Below are positions 1 to 9,130 of a DNA stretch of 64,000 nucleotides, in pieces. The notes beneath the pieces are model-generated. The model did not search any database. It was not told where the DNA came from and was given only the letters and a program-made list of their open reading frames with translations. The DNA is from Pseudomonadota bacterium. Its GTDB lineage: Bacteria > Pseudomonadota > Gammaproteobacteria > Pseudomonadales > Pseudohongiellaceae. Positions within the stretch are counted from its first letter, which is position 1. Every line of letters starts with the position of its first letter. The stretch spans positions 38,321 to 102,320 of the forward strand of contig JAQCKF010000012.1 in assembly GCA_027592275.1 (NCBI GenBank), in the 5' to 3' direction. The translations under genes and the position numbers were made by a program.

Positions 1-390
1 GTTTCTTATTCGGTGGATACGCTCACCGAGCTTAAGAAGCGGCACAGTACGCTGATATTCGTGCTAGGCGTGGATTCGTTTAATAGCCTGCCACAATGGC
101 TCGATTGGCAGAAGATACTGGAATTGAGTCATTTGTTGGTGTTGCCCAGACATGGGTCGACTCTTTCGGATGAAACTTTGCGTGCTGTTGATAGTAAGCA
201 TAGGCAGGTGGACACAAGCGAACAGATGCTGGCTAGTGCTAGTGGCAAGATTATTTTTTGTGAGAACTTTGACTATGATGTAGCATCGAGTGAAATAAGG
301 AAGAAAATAACAAGAGGCGATGATGTGTCGGCGGCGCTTGATGCCAAGGTCGTTCAATACATTAAAGATAATTGCCTTTATCAGAATTAG
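1..390 (+). CDS. nadD: Nicotinate-nucleotide adenylyltransferase, C-terminal part (5' end outside window)
   Basis: Transfers AMP from ATP to nicotinate mononucleotide to give deamido-NAD, a cytoplasmic step of NAD synthesis. The reading frame is open from base 1, and the first codons read VSYSVDTL, matching the conserved Y(S/T)VDTL segment in mid-protein, so the true start lies upstream; the GTG at 13 is an internal valine. The C-terminal nucleotide-binding signature is present as VASSEIRKKI near residue 100 of the visible part. It is followed 22 bp later by rsfS, the usual gammaproteobacterial order. The product is confidently assigned; only the N-terminal half is missing. Confidence 0.93.
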   Translation, partial: VSYSVDTLTELKKRHSTLIFVLGVDSFNSLPQWLDWQKILELSHLLVLPRHGSTLSDETLRAVDSKHRQVDTSEQMLASASGKIIFCENFDYDVASSEIRKKITRGDDVSAALDAKVVQYIKDNCLYQN

Positions 391-412
391 TTAACTAGAG
401 TGAGACTACGGT

Positions 413-778
413 TTGAATAGTACAGAATTATCAGAAATAGTTGTTGAGGCAGTGAAGGACATGAAGGGTCAATCGATTCGCTGCATCAATGTGGAAAGAT
501 TAACGTCGATCACGAATTACATGGTCATCGTGACGGGGACTTCGAGTACGCACCTGAAGGCATTGGCGGATTCGGTAAGCAAATCGGTGAAGGATGCAGG
601 ACAGGAAGTGGTGGGCATGGAAGGTAAGCTCGCCTCGGAATGGGTCTTGGTAGACCTGGGCGGTGTCGTCCTGCATTTGATGCTGGCGCCGGTGCGTGTA
701 CTTTATAATTTGGAAGAGCTTTGGAATTTTGAAACAAAGCCTGCAGCCGATGCTGATTCGGAAAATCCTGCCGAGTGA
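413..778 (+). CDS. rsfS: Ribosomal silencing factor RsfS
   Basis: Binds uL14 on the large ribosomal subunit and blocks subunit joining when nutrients are short. The 121-residue product has the compact RsfS/Iojap fold signature: a segment with SITNYMVIVTGTS near residue 35, then EGKLASEWVLVDLGGVVLHLM near 70. A short acidic tail follows. The start is a TTG at 413, as no ATG lies nearby in frame. The stop overlaps the rlmH GTG by 4 bp, so the two are probably translationally coupled. The nadD-rsfS-rlmH order is conserved in the class. Confidence 0.93.
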   Translation: MNSTELSEIVVEAVKDMKGQSIRCINVERLTSITNYMVIVTGTSSTHLKALADSVSKSVKDAGQEVVGMEGKLASEWVLVDLGGVVLHLMLAPVRVLYNLEELWNFETKPAADADSENPAE

Positions 779-1245
779 AAGTAAGGGTCCTGAGTGTGGG
801 AACCAAGATGCCAGCCTGGGTTCTAGCGGGTATCGCAGAGTACCAGAAGCGGCTGGTGGCTGAGCTGGACTTCTCGCTAATAGAAATACCTATGGCTAAG
901 CGCACGAAGAACAGCAATATCGAGCAATGTAGAAAGAAGGAGAGCGATGCACTGCTAGCCTCGATTCCATCGGGAGACTATGTGGTAGCGCTGGATGTTA
1001 GTGGTAAATCCTTTAGCACCGAGGATTTAGCAGGGAAGATAGTGGATTTTCGGCAGCGAGGTGACAACCTGAGCCTGCTTGTAGGCGGCCCGGATGGATT
1101 GGGCGCCGAGTGCTTGACGAGGGCGTCGGAACGTTGGTCTCTGTCTGCGCTGACATTTCCGCACCCATTGGTTAGGGTGGTAATTACTGAGCAGTTCTAC
1201 CGCGCGATCAGCATCATCAAGGGACATCCCTATCACCGCAGCTAA
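775..1245 (+). CDS. rlmH: 23S rRNA pseudouridine-1915 N3-methyltransferase RlmH
   Basis: Uses S-adenosylmethionine to methylate pseudouridine 1915 in helix 69 of 23S rRNA on the assembled ribosome. It is a small SPOUT enzyme of 156 residues, the normal family length. The knotted cofactor site is visible as LLVGGPDGLG near residue 103 and the C-terminal signature ends in EQFYRAISIIKGHPYHRS. It starts with GTG inside the end of rsfS (4-bp overlap). A 190-bp gap separates it from mrdA, so the cell-wall genes downstream probably have their own promoter, although none is obvious to me in that gap. Confidence 0.95.
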   Translation: MKVRVLSVGTKMPAWVLAGIAEYQKRLVAELDFSLIEIPMAKRTKNSNIEQCRKKESDALLASIPSGDYVVALDVSGKSFSTEDLAGKIVDFRQRGDNLSLLVGGPDGLGAECLTRASERWSLSALTFPHPLVRVVITEQFYRAISIIKGHPYHRS

Positions 1246-1435
1246 GTGAAGCCATAGGAGTTGTTAACTTTGAACCAACTTCACTAAAAACTGTGTCTAA
1301 CTGCAGAATTACAGCTAAATAGCAATTGCGGTAAAACTATTTATTGGCCTTGTTGTCGAACACATCGAGGCAAGCAATCCTTCAGTGAACAACCCCTTAG
1401 CCGATTACCTTATTTGCAGCTAGGAAATTCGAAAT

Positions 1436-3409
1436 ATGGCAGAAAAATGGCAGCTTAAAGATCACGAAGCAGAGCGGGAGCTATTCAGCCGCCGTCTGGT
1501 CGTGGCTGCGGTTTTTGTGGTGCTGCTATTTACCGCGCTAGTCATAAAACTTGTCAATCTACAGGTCTCTCAATACGAGTACTTCTCGGCTCGTTCTGAC
1601 GGAAACCGACTGCACTCTCAATATGTGCCTCCAGCCCGCGGCTTGATCTTCGATAATAGAGGGCAGCTACTCGCTGACAACCAACCGATTTTCAACTTAA
1701 CCATTGTACGTGAACAGGTAGTAGACCTTGACGAGACTCTGGACTATCTCGACACCTTAATAGATTTGTCCGAGGATGAGAGAGAGCAGTTCAACAATCG
1801 ACTCAGAAGAAATCGCGTGCCGTTTACTTCTGTGCCACTACGGTATGTCCTCAGCGAAACAGATAAATCGAAAATTGCTGTAAATAATTTCAAGCTTCCT
1901 GGTGTGGCGATCGAGCCTCAATTTGTGAGGCAATATCCACTGAAAGATCTCACCGCGCATTCGGTAGGCTACGTGTCAGAGATTAATCGTACGGAGCTGG
2001 ATTCCTTCGATGACGAAGAACGAGAAAACTATGGTGGCACAAACCATATAGGCAAGACTGGCATAGAGCGAACCTATGAAGATCTGCTTCATGGCACTGT
2101 TGGCTATGAAATAGTAGAAAAGAATAATAGAGGTCAGGTCATGCGCAGACTTGATCGAACTGACCCAATCGCTGGCAAGAATATCTCTCTCTACCTCGAT
2201 AGCGCGCTTCAAATTGCGGCGGAAGAAGCGCTGGGGGATTTTCGCGGCGCTGTTGTGGCGATAGATCCAAATACCGGCGGTATCTTGGCCATGGTGAGCA
2301 AGCCCGGATTTGATCCAAACCTGTTCGTGACCGGAATTAGCAATAAGAACTATAGCGTACTTGTCACTGACGAGGTCAACACACCTCTGTTCGATAGAAC
2401 AACAAACCCGTACCCACCCGGTTCAACTATTAAACCGTTTCTTGGTTTGGGTGGCCTTCATCATGGTCTCGTCGATTATGAGTTTACGATTGAAGACCCA
2501 GGTTATTTTCGATTACCCGGTGTGCGATATCGCTGGGGTGACTATACGTTGAGAACCGCGATCGGCGGTGGTCATGGGCACACGAATCTACAGAAAGCCA
2601 TTTATCAATCTTGTGATACCTTTTTCTACGATCTGGGTAACCGTATGGGTATTGATACCATGCATGGCTTCATGTCGCAGTTTGGGTTTGGAGAAAATTT
2701 CGCGATCGACGTTAATTACGCTAGAACTGGCGTGTTGCCCTCTCGTGAGTGGAAGCGAGCGACTAGAGGCGAACCGTGGTATCCAGGAGACACAATAAAC
2801 TCCTCTATCGGTCAGGGATATATGTGGGCGACTCCACTACAACTCGCTACGGCAGCCTCGATCATGGCGAACAAGGGTAAAGTTATACAGCCGCGTATGT
2901 TGAAGTCCATTGATGGAGAGCCTTACGAACCCGAGATTCTAGACCCAGTGAGTGATGTCGTAGTAAACGATCCTGATTATTGGCGCTATATCGAGGAGTC
3001 GATGTCGATGGTAGTACATCGCGCTTACAATGATGTATTTCGAGAATACGGAACGGCATATGAAGCGATAGCTATGGAAGACCGGGAGATGCCATATAGA
3101 ATGGCAGGTAAATCCGGCTCGGCTCAGGTGGTTGGCATCAGTCAGGAAATTTTACAGAGTGATGATATTCAAGTCTCTGATCCGAACAAGGATCATGCAT
3201 TGTTCATATCCTACGCGCCGGCAGAAAACCCAAACATAAAGCCGCAGATTGCGATTGCCGTCTTTGTCGAAAATGGTGAGCACGGAAGTAGTGTGGCTGG
3301 TCCTATTGCTAAGGCCGTAACAGACGCCTACCTCTTAGACATTCTACAAATCGATTTCGCTGCGCTGGATTCTGCTGGCGGTGAATTATTTGCACTGGTC
3401 GATGAATAA
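1436..3409 (+). CDS. mrdA: Penicillin-binding protein 2 (elongasome transpeptidase)
   Basis: Class B PBP that cross-links peptidoglycan during lateral wall growth, in complex with RodA. Of 657 residues, a short cytoplasmic tail and one membrane anchor (about residues 22-45) precede the dimerisation domain and the periplasmic transpeptidase domain. The catalytic SxxK is STIK in PPGSTIKPF near residue 330, the second motif is SCD near 391, and the third is KSG near 558, the form PBP2 enzymes usually show rather than KTG. It is directly coupled to mrdB: its stop overlaps the mrdB start by 8 bp. Confidence 0.96.
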   Translation: MAEKWQLKDHEAERELFSRRLVVAAVFVVLLFTALVIKLVNLQVSQYEYFSARSDGNRLHSQYVPPARGLIFDNRGQLLADNQPIFNLTIVREQVVDLDETLDYLDTLIDLSEDEREQFNNRLRRNRVPFTSVPLRYVLSETDKSKIAVNNFKLPGVAIEPQFVRQYPLKDLTAHSVGYVSEINRTELDSFDDEERENYGGTNHIGKTGIERTYEDLLHGTVGYEIVEKNNRGQVMRRLDRTDPIAGKNISLYLDSALQIAAEEALGDFRGAVVAIDPNTGGILAMVSKPGFDPNLFVTGISNKNYSVLVTDEVNTPLFDRTTNPYPPGSTIKPFLGLGGLHHGLVDYEFTIEDPGYFRLPGVRYRWGDYTLRTAIGGGHGHTNLQKAIYQSCDTFFYDLGNRMGIDTMHGFMSQFGFGENFAIDVNYARTGVLPSREWKRATRGEPWYPGDTINSSIGQGYMWATPLQLATAASIMANKGKVIQPRMLKSIDGEPYEPEILDPVSDVVVNDPDYWRYIEESMSMVVHRAYNDVFREYGTAYEAIAMEDREMPYRMAGKSGSAQVVGISQEILQSDDIQVSDPNKDHALFISYAPAENPNIKPQIAIAVFVENGEHGSSVAGPIAKAVTDAYLLDILQIDFAALDSAGGELFALVDE

Positions 3410-4550
3410 CCAAGACTTCATACGTCAGTCCGACGGCCTCGGTACTAAGTCCAGATACAGTAAATCTATCTGGCGAGCGATTCATACTGATCCTCCACTT
3501 CTCGTTGGCATAATCCTGCTCTGCGGCTTTGGCCTGCTCGTGCTGTTCAGTGCAAGTGGAGGCGATGTTCCCGTTGTGCAAAGGCAGGCGCTTACTATGG
3601 TCGTTGGTCTCGTGGTCATGTTTATCGTCGCGCAATTCAATGTGCACTTCTTTAGACAGTGGGCGCCGACACTGTATGCGGCCGGTCTCGGATTACTCGG
3701 ATTGGTGTTGGTAGTTGGAGTGGAGGCAAATGGAGCGAAGAGTTGGTTAGATTTACCAGGTCTGCCTAGCTTCCAGCCTTCAGAGTTGATGAAATTTGTA
3801 GTGCCTATGTTGATGGCATGGTATCTCGCGAGTCGTCCACTTCCACCAAGGTTCAAACACCTGTTTTGGTCGGCAGTAATGATACTGGTGCCGGCAGCGC
3901 TGATTATTATTCAGAACGACACCGGCACCGCGATCATGGTTACCATGTCGGGTATCTTCGTCATATTACTCGCAGGCATACGCTGGCGTATCGTAATTGC
4001 AGGATTTATAGCGTTACTGCTCGCATCACCGGCGTGGTTTATCTTCCTCGCACAGGAACATCAGAAGAATAGGATACTGACGTTCTTCAATCCTTATCGA
4101 GACCCCACAGGTGCCGGTTACAATATTATTCAATCGCAGATCGCCATTGGTTCGGGTGGTATGTATGGAAAGGGCTATGGCGAAGGTGCTCAGTCGCACC
4201 TGGATTTCATACCAGAGAGCAACACCGATTTTATCCTAGCCGTACTGGCTGAGGAATTTGGCTTACTAGGCGTGTTGTTCCTCATTTGTATGTACCTATT
4301 CGTACTGGTGCGCGGCTGTTATATCGGCTATGCAGCGAACGACACGTTTAGTCGTCTGCTGGCAGGCAGCATAACTCTAACGTTCTTTTTCTATGTATTC
4401 GTCAATATGGCCATGGTGTCGGGATTGCTGCCCGTGATCGGTCTGCCATTGCCGCTGATGAGTCGTGGGGGTACTTCGGTCGTCACGCTTTTTATCGGAT
4501 TCGGTCTGCTGATGTCGATTCAAACCCACGGGCATAGCCGTTCAGTCTAA
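3402..4550 (+). CDS. mrdB: Rod-shape glycosyltransferase RodA
   Basis: SEDS-family peptidoglycan polymerase of the elongasome, partner of PBP2. About ten membrane segments are visible from residue 35 on. SEDS signatures include GAKSWLDLPG, FQPSELMK and the C-terminal GLPLPLMSRGGTSVV. I place the start at the ATG at 3402, which overlaps the mrdA stop; a GTG at 3381 in the same frame would add seven residues inside mrdA and is less likely. The product is then 382 residues, close to the usual 370. Same operon as mrdA. Confidence 0.95.
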   Translation: MNNQDFIRQSDGLGTKSRYSKSIWRAIHTDPPLLVGIILLCGFGLLVLFSASGGDVPVVQRQALTMVVGLVVMFIVAQFNVHFFRQWAPTLYAAGLGLLGLVLVVGVEANGAKSWLDLPGLPSFQPSELMKFVVPMLMAWYLASRPLPPRFKHLFWSAVMILVPAALIIIQNDTGTAIMVTMSGIFVILLAGIRWRIVIAGFIALLLASPAWFIFLAQEHQKNRILTFFNPYRDPTGAGYNIIQSQIAIGSGGMYGKGYGEGAQSHLDFIPESNTDFILAVLAEEFGLLGVLFLICMYLFVLVRGCYIGYAANDTFSRLLAGSITLTFFFYVFVNMAMVSGLLPVIGLPLPLMSRGGTSVVTLFIGFGLLMSIQTHGHSRSV

Positions 4551-4788
4551 CTAATTGAATTTTAGCGATTTTATAGAATTTTATTGTTTCAAAACGCGAT
4601 TCGATCGCTATTTGTGCGCCATACCACCGTTATAATCCTTTGGCGCCGTTAAAATTATTGTCAGATTGGACGTTATTCTGCAGGTGCCCTTGGTTTTTCC
4701 GAAACTACGCTAGCGCCTTTTGCTACTAAGGAATCGAAGAAGAAATTTTAGAATCCAAGTTTAAAGCTATGTTAATTAAGGTAATTAC

Positions 4789-5667
4789 ATGATCATGAAC
4801 AATACCGTGCTGAGAATTTCGATAGTTTCACCGATTTTAGTGGCTATGATGGCCTGTAGCTCAGCGCCAGCGCCTGAGCAAACGCCAGAGTCACCGAACG
4901 CCGGTCGCTACAGTATCTCGCAGGACCGAGCGCCGACCCGGATTGTCGATCTCTCCTCAATTCCAGAGGTCATTCCAGAGCCATTAAATCGCACCGGAGC
5001 AGGAAATCGTAGCCCCTATACGGTATTGGGTAAGAGCTACGAAGTAATGCCAACTGAAGAGGGCTATAACGAACGTGGAGTGGCCTCTTGGTATGGCGAG
5101 AAATTTCATGGGCACAAGACCTCCAACGGTGAGGTGTTTGATATGTTTCTAGCTTCAGCAGCGCATAAGTCTTTGCCCATACCTAGTTTCTTGCGCGTCA
5201 CGAATTTGGATAACAATAGAAGTATTGTAGTCAGAGTTAATGACAGGGGCCCCTTCCACGGTGATCGCGTTATTGACTTATCTTATGCTGCTGCCGTAAA
5301 GCTCGGTTACGCGGACAGAGGCACGGCTCGCGTACAGCTGGAATCTATAGTGGCAACTGGCGTCTCTCGTGATCGTGGCGTAAGAGGCGCGAATTCTGCG
5401 GGCAATGAGACATTGCGCGTCAGTTCTTCGGACAGCAAGTATTTGCAGGTAGGAGCATTTTCGGATCTAAGCGCTGCGCAAGAAATCACGAGCAGGGTAG
5501 AAGAAATTACTAGCTTGCCTGTTTTTATTCGGACAGTGAATACTTCGAACAACAAAATTTTACATCGAGTTAGAGTCGGTCCAATTTCTGATCCTGGTCA
5601 AATACAACGAGTTAGCGAAAGTGTTGTTGCCGCTAACTTGGGAAGCCCGTACACTGTTACTGAATAG
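4789..5667 (+). CDS. rlpA: Septal ring lytic transglycosylase RlpA (lipoprotein)
   Basis: Outer-membrane lipoprotein that cleaves denuded glycan strands at the septum. A lipoprotein signal ends in the lipobox MMAC, giving a lipidated Cys at residue 23 (21 if the second ATG, at 4795, is used). The double-psi beta-barrel domain (about 95-190) contains GVASWYGEKFHG and VVRVNDRGPF, with the family's catalytic Asp. A C-terminal SPOR domain (about 217-292) binds denuded peptidoglycan. The 238-bp gap after mrdB contains a TATAAT-like hexamer near 4632 and may hold a promoter. Gene order with mrdAB and dacA is the family norm. Confidence 0.93.
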   Translation: MIMNNTVLRISIVSPILVAMMACSSAPAPEQTPESPNAGRYSISQDRAPTRIVDLSSIPEVIPEPLNRTGAGNRSPYTVLGKSYEVMPTEEGYNERGVASWYGEKFHGHKTSNGEVFDMFLASAAHKSLPIPSFLRVTNLDNNRSIVVRVNDRGPFHGDRVIDLSYAAAVKLGYADRGTARVQLESIVATGVSRDRGVRGANSAGNETLRVSSSDSKYLQVGAFSDLSAAQEITSRVEEITSLPVFIRTVNTSNNKILHRVRVGPISDPGQIQRVSESVVAANLGSPYTVTE

Positions 5668-5765
5668 CGCAGCAGCACGCACTATCACCGAGTAACAGCC
5701 ACGACCAGTTTCGCCAATTGATTCGTCATTTCACAACTCACCACACTCAAACGAGACGGATTTTT

Positions 5766-6986
5766 ATGTCATATTTTTCTATTTCACCACGCGCGATTTC
5801 TACACGCCCAAACTACTCTACGACGCGAAAGAGAGGGCTCTCGTGGCTCATGGCGGTGGTCATGTTTGCTAGCAATCTTTCCTTTGCTGCGCCCGCCATT
5901 ATCCCAAGGCCGCCGGAGATAGCCGGAACCAGCTATATTCTGATAGATGCAAAGACCGGGCACATACTCATTGAAGAGAATGCCGATGAAGCATTGCCGC
6001 CGGCGAGCCTTACAAAAATAATGACTGCCTATGTTGCTACCGAAGAGATCCTCAATGGCAATCTTGCGTTGACTGATGAAGTTCATATCAGCGAGAAAGC
6101 CTGGCGTATGGAAGGCTCCAAAATGTTTGTCGGCGTAGACACAATGGTCGAAGTGGAAGACCTGCTTCGTGGCATCATTATTCAATCTGGAAACGATGCT
6201 AGCGTGGCAATCGCCGAGCATATTGCCGGAAGCGAAGAAGCCTTCGCAGACATGATGAATCAATACGCTGAAGTGCTTGGGCTATCGCAAAGCTTCTTCA
6301 TGAACGTTAGCGGACTGGACACTGAGCTTTACTACAATACGATGTCGGCTCGTGATTTGGCCGTTCTTGCGCAGGCTACGATAAACAAGCATGCGCAGTT
6401 CTATCCTCTGTATGCCGAACGAGAATTTACTTACAACGGTATTCGTCAGCCGAATCGTAATACCCTATTATTCCGCGATCGTAATGTCGATGGAATGAAA
6501 ACAGGTTGGACCGATGCGGCGGGTTACTGCCTCGTTGCCTCAGCTGAGCGTGACGGCATGCGACTGATCTCTGTGGTGATGGGCACAGCGAGTGAAGAAG
6601 CCCGTGCAATAGAAACACAGAAACTACTTACTTACGGTTTTCGTTACTACGAGACACACAAACTGTATGACTCGAATCAAGTGCTGACTAACGTGCCGGT
6701 ATTTTCTGGCGAACAGAACTCTGTAGATCTGGGAATAGAAGAGGAGGTTTATATAACTATTCCAAGAGGTCAGGCAGAAGCAATGACTGCCACAGTTGAT
6801 GTTGACGAAGTAATTCGTGCGCCACTCAGCGATAGACAGATCATGGGTGAGGTTCGGGTAGTTCTGGATAATAATATTCTCTATCAGGGTAATGTGGTTT
6901 CCATGCAGGCTGTGGAGCAGGGTGGTTTTCTTAAACGTTTCGTCGACTGGATAACTCTTTTGTTCAGTAGTATGTTTTCGGGATAG
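5766..6986 (+). CDS. dacA: D-alanyl-D-alanine carboxypeptidase (PBP5/6 type)
   Basis: Removes the terminal D-Ala from peptidoglycan pentapeptides at the outer face of the inner membrane. I choose the ATG at 5766, preceded by a GAGACGGA ribosome site, over a TTG 48 bp upstream. An Arg-rich N-terminus and signal peptide (ending near SNLSFAAPA) precede the peptidase S11 domain with SLTK (Ser about 81), SGND near 138 and KTG near 244. The C-terminal PBP5 beta domain ends in an amphipathic helix (FLKRFVDWITLLFSSMF) for membrane attachment. It is 4 bp upstream of ybeD. Confidence 0.95.
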   Translation: MSYFSISPRAISTRPNYSTTRKRGLSWLMAVVMFASNLSFAAPAIIPRPPEIAGTSYILIDAKTGHILIEENADEALPPASLTKIMTAYVATEEILNGNLALTDEVHISEKAWRMEGSKMFVGVDTMVEVEDLLRGIIIQSGNDASVAIAEHIAGSEEAFADMMNQYAEVLGLSQSFFMNVSGLDTELYYNTMSARDLAVLAQATINKHAQFYPLYAEREFTYNGIRQPNRNTLLFRDRNVDGMKTGWTDAAGYCLVASAERDGMRLISVVMGTASEEARAIETQKLLTYGFRYYETHKLYDSNQVLTNVPVFSGEQNSVDLGIEEEVYITIPRGQAEAMTATVDVDEVIRAPLSDRQIMGEVRVVLDNNILYQGNVVSMQAVEQGGFLKRFVDWITLLFSSMFSG

Positions 6987-6990
6987 GGCA

Positions 6991-7281
6991 ATGTCGAAAG
7001 AGTTGGATCCAGATACCGAAATCGATCCCCCAAAAATTGAATTCCCCTGCCTCTATCCGATCAAAATTATTGGCGTGGCTAGTATTGAATTTCAGGCCGA
7101 GGTCGTTACGATCGTAGAAAGACATGCGGGAAAAATCTCTTCGGATTTGATCGAGTTGCAGGTAAGCAAGAAAAATACCTATGTCTCGGTAAGAATTACT
7201 ATAACCGCAACCGGCGTCGATCAATTGCAGAATCTATTCGATGAACTGAAGACTCTCGAAAACGTAAAGATGGTCTTGTAA
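6991..7281 (+). CDS. ybeD: YbeD family protein (DUF493), ACT-like
   Basis: A small cytoplasmic protein of 96 residues with the DUF493 pattern: an N-terminal FPCLYPIKIIG strand and a C-terminal LYxxL-type helix followed by VKMVL. The known structure of the E. coli homologue resembles ACT regulatory domains, and a regulatory role in lipoate metabolism has been suggested from its constant place beside lipB; no function can be read from the sequence itself. It starts 4 bp after dacA and ends 1 bp before the lipB GTG, so all three are likely co-transcribed. Confidence 0.92.
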   Translation: MSKELDPDTEIDPPKIEFPCLYPIKIIGVASIEFQAEVVTIVERHAGKISSDLIELQVSKKNTYVSVRITITATGVDQLQNLFDELKTLENVKMVL

Positions 7282-7282
7282 A

Positions 7283-7981
7283 GTGATACTCACCAGCTAT
7301 CAGCATTTTACCGCAAAATCGAATGCAGATGAGGGTCAAACTCAGCAGGGGCTAATCGTTCGCAGATTGGGATTGCAGGAATACGAACCAATCTGGAAAT
7401 CGATGCGTTATTTGGTTGAACAAGCCAGTGCTGCTCGTGGTGACGAAATCTGGCTGCTGAGCCACAAACCAGTCTTTACTCAAGGTCTAGCGGGCAAAGC
7501 GAAGCACATCTTAAATCCAGCTGAAATTCCTGTAGTACAGATAGACCGTGGTGGTCAGGTCACCTATCATGGACCGGGTCAGTTGGTGGTTTACCTGTTG
7601 TTGAATGTTGGTCGACGCAATATGAATGTTCGCGATCTGGTAGACCTTATCGAACAGGCAATCATCAAGACTCTTGGGGAATTCGGTATAGCGGCTAGCA
7701 ATAAAGCCAAGGCTCCCGGTGTGTACGTGAATGATGCTAAAATAGCCGCCTTGGGCTTGCGAATACGCAAGGGCTGGAGCTATCACGGCATGAGCCTAAA
7801 TGTGCAGATGGATCTAGAGCCATTCTCACGCATCAATCCATGCGGTTATGAGAACCTTGCTGTCACGCAGATCGCCGACCATGTGCCTGCAAGCGATACG
7901 CTCATGCAGAAGGTGAGCAAGGTGCTCAGTAACAAATTGTTGAGCGAGTTAGGTTATTTTGAATATTACGAATCCGACTGA
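7283..7981 (+). CDS. lipB: Octanoyltransferase LipB
   Basis: Moves octanoyl groups from acyl carrier protein to lipoyl domains, the first step of lipoate synthesis. At 232 residues it is slightly longer than average because of an N-terminal extension. Family motifs are RGGQVTYHGPGQLV near residue 89 and INPCGYENLAVTQ near 183, whose Cys186 is the expected acyl-enzyme nucleophile; the conserved Lys lies in NDAKIAALGLRI. Start is GTG at 7283. The last 15 bases and stop codon belong to a segment duplicated downstream (see the repeat at 7967), so the gene now ends 96 bp before lipA. Confidence 0.95.
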   Translation: MILTSYQHFTAKSNADEGQTQQGLIVRRLGLQEYEPIWKSMRYLVEQASAARGDEIWLLSHKPVFTQGLAGKAKHILNPAEIPVVQIDRGGQVTYHGPGQLVVYLLLNVGRRNMNVRDLVDLIEQAIIKTLGEFGIAASNKAKAPGVYVNDAKIAALGLRIRKGWSYHGMSLNVQMDLEPFSRINPCGYENLAVTQIADHVPASDTLMQKVSKVLSNKLLSELGYFEYYESD

Positions 7982-8118
7982 GTGAGATACAAATCTAATG
8001 GTGGAAAGAAAGCGCAGAAATACATTGATAGAAGGAGAACAACTTCTACGAATTCGACTGAGTGAGAAACAAATCTAATGGTGGAAAGAAAGCGCAGAAA
8101 TACATTGATAGAAGGAGA
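7967..8118 (+). repeat. Tandem duplication, 80-bp period, across the lipB end and lipA start
   Basis: Bases 7967-8038 recur at 8047-8118 with 70 of 72 identities (differences at 7974/8054 and 7988/8068); the remaining 8 bases of each period are diverged. Each copy carries the lipB stop region, the junction and the first 14 codons of lipA. The period is not a multiple of three. It looks like a slipped-strand or unequal-crossover duplication that has begun to drift. Confidence 0.95.
7998..8078 (+). CDS. 26-codon leader ORF made by the duplication, coupled to lipA
   Basis: The upstream copy of the lipA start codon opens an ORF of 26 codons (begins [15 protein letters not shown], ends RLSEKQI). 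Its TAA stop at 8076-8078 shares one base with the real lipA ATG (TAATG). It has no good ribosome site, but neither does the downstream ATG, because the two are copies. It may be a passive by-product, or it may feed ribosomes to lipA by termination-reinitiation. No product function is implied. Confidence 0.45.
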   Translation: MVERKRRNTLIEGEQLLRIRLSEKQI

Positions 8119-9040
8119 GAAGCTTCGCGGAGCGGATAAGGTGCGTCGCATTCCTGTGAAGGTCATCCCCACCATAGAGCTCCTTACTAAGCCCGCCTGG
8201 ATTCGCGTAAAGATTCCCGCATCGCCGAAGATCAACCACATTAAGCAAAAGCTAAGAGAGCATAAGCTTGCCTCAGTTTGTGAGGAGGCATCTTGTCCGA
8301 ACCTAGGGGAATGCTTTAGCAACGGTACCGCCACATTCATGATTATGGGCGAAATCTGTACGCGTCGATGCCCATTCTGCGATGTGGCCCACGGGAAACC
8401 AAATCCTCTGAATGCGGATGAGCCAACCGAGCTTGCTTCTGCCATCAGTGAAATGGGCTTAAGCTACGTGGTGATAACGTCCGTGGACCGCGATGATTTG
8501 AAAGATAGCGGGGCGCGACACTTTGCAGCCTGTATAAGCGAAACGCGTAGATTGAATCCAGACATCCAAGTAGAGGTCCTGGTGCCAGACTTTCGCGGCA
8601 GGATGGATATTGCCCTAGATATTCTTAAGGACAGCCCGCCGGATGTGTTTAATCACAATCTGGAGACGGTGCCTAGATTGTATAAGAAAGCCCGACCGGG
8701 TGCCGACTATACCTGGTCCCTAGAATTACTGAAGAGATACAAAGGGCTCAGGCCTGAGGTCACGACTAAGTCGGGCCTGATGCTCGGACTGGGCGAGACC
8801 CTAGATGAAGTAAAACAGGTAATGGATGATCTGTTCGCACACAACATCGACATGGTGACTCTGGGTCAGTATCTACAGCCATCGAAGGACCATCTCAAGG
8901 TAGAACGTTTCGTACACCCTGATGAATTCGACGAGCTACGTCTCTATGGCGAGAAGCTGGGATTTAGGCATGTCGCGAGCGGGCCCTTAGTCAGATCTTC
9001 TTATCACGCTGATAAGCAGGCCCAGGGAGAGAAAATCTGA
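8078..9040 (+). CDS. lipA: Lipoyl synthase
   Basis: Radical-SAM enzyme that inserts two sulfurs into octanoyl groups on lipoyl domains. Both iron-sulfur sites are complete: the auxiliary cluster Cys68, Cys73 and Cys79 ([13 protein letters not shown]) and the SAM cluster Cys94, Cys98 and Cys101 (CTRRCPFC). The C-terminal RSSYHAD supplies the conserved Ser ligand of the auxiliary cluster. 320 residues is the normal length. The start at 8078 is the second of two duplicated ATGs; only this one reads into the gene, since the copy at 7998 is out of frame and stops. Confidence 0.97.
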   Translation: MVERKRRNTLIEGEKLRGADKVRRIPVKVIPTIELLTKPAWIRVKIPASPKINHIKQKLREHKLASVCEEASCPNLGECFSNGTATFMIMGEICTRRCPFCDVAHGKPNPLNADEPTELASAISEMGLSYVVITSVDRDDLKDSGARHFAACISETRRLNPDIQVEVLVPDFRGRMDIALDILKDSPPDVFNHNLETVPRLYKKARPGADYTWSLELLKRYKGLRPEVTTKSGLMLGLGETLDEVKQVMDDLFAHNIDMVTLGQYLQPSKDHLKVERFVHPDEFDELRLYGEKLGFRHVASGPLVRSSYHADKQAQGEKI

Positions 9041-9130
9041 AGGTAGCTCTGGATATTTCCATGGCACTTCCGGCCCCAGAATTGTCCAGCAATACCCTAA
9101 TGCCCTTTCTGAATTGCGGCTAAAGCAGTC

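Noticed and set aside
525..917. 130-codon open frame on the minus strand across rsfS and rlmH
   Set aside because: Antisense to two well-conserved genes; composition is Pro/Ser/Arg-rich as expected for a shadow frame.
8279..8405. lipA suspected broken by the duplication
   Set aside because: The real ATG at 8078 reads a full-length frame with all six cluster cysteines and the C-terminal Ser motif.
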